Shown here piece after piece: positions 4,329 to 7,018 of a stretch of DNA of 7,018 nucleotides. Source of the stretch: Flavobacteriaceae bacterium (GTDB lineage Bacteria; Bacteroidota; Bacteroidia; Flavobacteriales; Flavobacteriaceae). Both the position numbers and the translations under genes were made by a program. Location of the stretch: assembly GCA_002690085.1 (NCBI GenBank), contig NZDM01000099.1, forward strand, positions 1-7,018, read 5' to 3'. The stretch's first letter is position 1, and every line of letters begins with the position of its first letter. The notes beneath the pieces were generated by a model. That model saw only the letters and a program-made list of their open reading frames with translations, was not told the origin of the DNA and ran no database searches.

Positions 4329-7018
4329 TTAATTTTTATACAGTTTTTTATGAAAAATTCGATTTTCAGATTCAATGCGAATAAAATAGAGTCCGGATTC
4401 AATCGCTGGTAATTGTAACTGAATAGAAGATGGGGATTCAATATATGCATGCCTATAAATTTCACGACCGTTCATGTCATACAAAACAATAGCATCAATT
4501 GGGTTGGATTCAAAATTGATATATAACTTATCATTAACAGGATTTGGATATATTTTTAAAGCACCTTCAAATTGAATATTGTCTTCCAATCCCAAATTTT
4601 GATCTGAATAAGTAAATTTTAACCAGTTGATATTAAAACCAGGCTGTAAAACATTCATTTTAAGCGTGTAGGCGCCTTTGCTGAGTTGAACCTCATTGGT
4701 CAATGTGTACCAATTTTGCCAACCTCCAGTAACTGGAATTGGAAACCATCCCAAACTCTGAGTTGATTCATTATTAACCATTTGAAATTCTGCTATGCCT
4801 TGTTGGTAACTGGCTGCGTAACGGATTTGAAAATCGTAAAGGCCGGTTTCGTCTACATAAACAAGGTATTCAGCATAATCTCCAGAATGGGTCTGACCAA
4901 TATTATCGCCTCCAAAAATATCACTGGTAGGTTCTATGCTCAATCCCAATTGAGTGTTAAAATCTTCGGCTTCAATTTTTCCAGGTATTAATTTTCTTTC
5001 TGGAAGCGAGTTCGTAACTGGGAAATTCGTAAACTCAGCAAGTACATAATTATCAAATATTGAATTTATAACAGCACCCGTATGATCAATAGTAATGTTT
5101 TGTTGGAAATTTAAAAAATCTGTCATTTCAAACAAAATAGTACGGTCATTAGAAGGATCTATCTGAATGGATTCTACTGAACTTGAAACCCCATCAATAT
5201 CTATAGTGAAATCGTCAGAGTTCAAAGTCTGGCCTTGCGTAATGGGGTGATTTAAAACCAATCTTATGGACTTTTCATCGTCTAGTATATTTGCCCCTAT
5301 GGGCTCGAAACTAGGGATAGATTCATTAGCCTCCTCAAATTCAATACTGCCTAAATTAAACTCATTGTCACCAATAATCTTGACTTTTAAAACATGGGTG
5401 CCTGACACTAAGTAAACACCCCCATAAGCCCCGTTGACAAAATTAGACCAACCACCGCTGTTGTTCATTAAAATAGGTTCAGAAATGTCAACCTCATCTA
5501 AAAACAGTTTTAGCTTACCTCCAGATTCTGGGGAGGCATAACGAATGCTAAGATTATAAAAGCCTGTGGTAGCAATGTTTACGGTATACTTCATCCATTC
5601 CCCATCGTTTATGTACCCAATGTGGTAGCCGTTAGAATTAAAGGTGTCTGTATTGCTTTGAATATCGACGCCGTCATTGCGGTAATTCCAGCCCTTATTC
5701 CATGCTTCATAGGAGCCAGTATCGATGCTATAGTCTACATAATCGTTGTCGTTATAAGCAACCCCATTAATACCTAAGTCGTAATCTGACAAGTATACAA
5801 CTCCAGGAATTTGATGATCTGCGTAAGGAATTAACGCATCGTCTTGGGGCAGTCTTATTTGAGCATCTATTACGTCTTTAAAGAAAGTAGTATTAGAGAT
5901 TAATAAATCTGTTGTGAGTTGACTTAATCCTGATATGGCATTGCTCACGCTTGGGGCTGGGCCTTCTCCTTTCCAATAATTAATAATGGCTTCATAGTTT
6001 GAGTTAGAAGAAATAGAATAAGGAGCTACTATGGTTTCAATACGCTTATAAGGCCAAGAAGCCCAACCAATATTATTGTCTTCGTAAAGCTTGAATGCAT
6101 CTCGGTACCAAGTATTGGAATTTTCACCCGTTTCACCACACCATAGTGGAACGTTGTATTGGTCTCGCATTCCTAAAACCCAATCTAACGAATCTTCATT
6201 ATTATAAGACCAATATTTATGAAAACTGTAAACCATATTGTTATCCCATGGAGGAGTCAATCCTGTAAAATCATTAGCATAACCATTTCCTTCAATAAAT
6301 ATTATGTGATTTGTGTCAACAGCGCGAATGGCATTTGTAATTTGAATATATAAATTCCTAAGCTCATAGGTGCCTAAAGTCCAATTTACTTCATTCAACA
6401 AATCATAACCTCCAATCCAAGGTTCGTCTTTATAGCGGTCGGCCAATTGTCCCCAAAGCGCTACGGTTTTACTTTTGTTAAAATCGCTTTCCCATAAAGA
6501 AGGTAAGGCAGGGTTGTAATCTGAAATACCCGAATTGGCTCCCTGCCCTCCGGGTGCCGCATGTAAGTCAAGAATAAGATACATTTGGTTTGCTTCACAC
6601 CAATCCAACAAATCGTCAACCATTTCAAAGCCTTTACTAAGCCAAGTGTTCTGGCCTTCGACGGGTTCTTCTTGTATTGGAAGCGTAAAGAGATTGTAAT
6701 GCATAGCCAATCGAACACTGTTATAGCCTAAGTTAGCCAGGGTTTCAATATCTGTTTCAGTTACGAAATTAGCCAACCAATTGTCATAAAATATTTGGGT
6801 TTCTTCTTCACCAATTAAAGCAGTGAGATTGTCTTTAAATTCGTATTGTGTATCAGCACCACCAACAGAATTCATCATATAGCCTTCTTGAAGCATCCAG
6901 CCACCAAGGCCAACCCCTTTCAAAATGATTTCTTGATTATTATCATCTACAATTTGAGATCCGGAGGTACTCAATAGCTGTGCATATGACACTTGAAAAA
7001 AAAGACTAAGGGCTATTA
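4329..7018 (-). CDS. Secreted multidomain GH5 glycoside hydrolase with two CBM6 modules and T9SS sorting domain; 5' end beyond right edge
   Basis: The frame is open to the window edge and reads ALSLFFQVSYAQ there, the end of a signal peptide, so the true start lies outside; the GTG at 6992 is an internal Val. Counting that Val as 1: the GH5 barrel spans about 5-345, with R94, LDLHAAPGGQ (141-150), acid/base E201 in DLLNEVNW, H258 and Y260 in SFHKYW, and nucleophile E287 in LWCGETGE. CBM6 modules lie at about 395-553 (ending FNLGSIEF) and 669-796 (starting IPGKIEAEDF), with an Ig-like linker domain (557-665) between them. The tail (803-887, with IYPNPVNDKLYI) is a type A T9SS sorting domain, implying release or attachment at the cell surface. 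The LDLHAAPGGQ segment recalls exo-beta-1,3-glucanases of GH5_9, and GH5_46 is another candidate; subfamily is uncertain. CBM6 often binds beta-glucan. The enzyme probably makes the first cuts outside the cell. It is first of the visible operon genes. Confidence 0.92.
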   Translation of the reverse strand, partial: IALSLFFQVSYAQLLSTSGSQIVDDNNQEIILKGVGLGGWMLQEGYMMNSVGGADTQYEFKDNLTALIGEEETQIFYDNWLANFVTETDIETLANLGYNSVRLAMHYNLFTLPIQEEPVEGQNTWLSKGFEMVDDLLDWCEANQMYLILDLHAAPGGQGANSGISDYNPALPSLWESDFNKSKTVALWGQLADRYKDEPWIGGYDLLNEVNWTLGTYELRNLYIQITNAIRAVDTNHIIFIEGNGYANDFTGLTPPWDNNMVYSFHKYWSYNNEDSLDWVLGMRDQYNVPLWCGETGENSNTWYRDAFKLYEDNNIGWASWPYKRIETIVAPYSISSNSNYEAIINYWKGEGPAPSVSNAISGLSQLTTDLLISNTTFFKDVIDAQIRLPQDDALIPYADHQIPGVVYLSDYDLGINGVAYNDNDYVDYSIDTGSYEAWNKGWNYRNDGVDIQSNTDTFNSNGYHIGYINDGEWMKYTVNIATTGFYNLSIRYASPESGGKLKLFLDEVDISEPILMNNSGGWSNFVNGAYGGVYLVSGTHVLKVKIIGDNEFNLGSIEFEEANESIPSFEPIGANILDDEKSIRLVLNHPITQGQTLNSDDFTIDIDGVSSSVESIQIDPSNDRTILFEMTDFLNFQQNITIDHTGAVINSIFDNYVLAEFTNFPVTNSLPERKLIPGKIEAEDFNTQLGLSIEPTSDIFGGDNIGQTHSGDYAEYLVYVDETGLYDFQIRYAASYQQGIAEFQMVNNESTQSLGWFPIPVTGGWQNWYTLTNEVQLSKGAYTLKMNVLQPGFNINWLKFTYSDQNLGLEDNIQFEGALKIYPNPVNDKLYINFESNPIDAIVLYDMNGREIYRHAYIESPSSIQLQLPAIESGLYFIRIESENRIFHKKLYKN

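Larger units (their letters stand above)
415..7018 (-). other. Glucan-utilisation operon: GH5 - GH16 - GH30 - MFS transporter
   Basis: Four co-directional genes are separated by only 27, 20 and 21 bp, with no room for full promoters or terminators between them, so they are probably co-transcribed. The short leaders are A/T-rich and lack strong Shine-Dalgarno sequences. The operon promoter and any SusC/SusD genes or sensor would lie to the right of the window. Together the families fit the breakdown of beta-1,3/1,6-glucan such as laminarin; this substrate assignment is inferred from family knowledge. Confidence 0.75.

Noticed and set aside
3740..4332. Short open frames (3740-4021 minus, 4132-4332 plus) overlapping the GH16 gene
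   Set aside because: They are out of frame with the GH16 protein, which has an intact catalytic motif, and they show no protein-like features of their own.
4782..6718. Short open frames (4782-4991 plus, 6461-6718 minus) within the GH5 gene
   Set aside because: They overlap conserved CBM6 and GH5 sequence in other frames and show no recognisable domain.

Overview
The window looks like part of a polysaccharide utilisation locus from a marine-type member of the Bacteroidota, probably a flavobacterium. The reasons are the AT-rich DNA, A-rich leaders without Shine-Dalgarno sequences, a C-terminal type IX secretion (T9SS) sorting domain, CBM6 modules, a lipoprotein glycosidase and a sulfatase. All genes lie on the minus strand, so transcription runs from right to left. 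The likely substrate is a beta-1,3-glucan with beta-1,6 linkages, such as laminarin. This is inferred from the enzyme families; no substrate can be read from the DNA itself.

Layout in order of transcription: (i) 7018-4329, a large secreted GH5 glycoside hydrolase with two CBM6 modules and a T9SS tail, its N-terminus cut off by the window edge; (ii) 4301-3456, a GH16 lipoprotein with an intact EIDIFE catalytic motif; (iii) 3435-1972, an exported GH30 glycosidase; (iv) 1950-415, a proton-symporter-like MFS sugar transporter. The gaps between these four genes are only 20-27 bp, which indicates one operon. A 221-bp non-coding, very AT-rich gap (194-414) follows. It holds a perfect 15-nt inverted repeat and a weak Bacteroidota -7-like element. 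Finally, 193-1 carries the first 64 codons of an S1-type sulfatase, which runs off the left edge.

How the genes may work together: the GH5 protein would act outside the cell, anchored to glucan by its CBM6 modules. The GH16 lipoprotein would cut beta-1,3-glucan at the outer membrane. The GH30 enzyme would act in the periplasm, probably on beta-1,6 linkages. The MFS carrier would bring the released sugar across the inner membrane. Gene order thus follows the expected path of the substrate from outside to inside. No SusC/SusD pair or regulator is in the window; they may lie upstream (to the right). The sulfatase does not fit an unsulfated glucan and may belong to a neighbouring unit.

I see no RNA genes, mobile elements, CRISPR arrays or broken genes, and nothing that clearly amounts to a previously undescribed system. 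The most useful leads are the compartment-ordered operon, the palindrome before the sulfatase, and the sulfatase next to a glucan operon.
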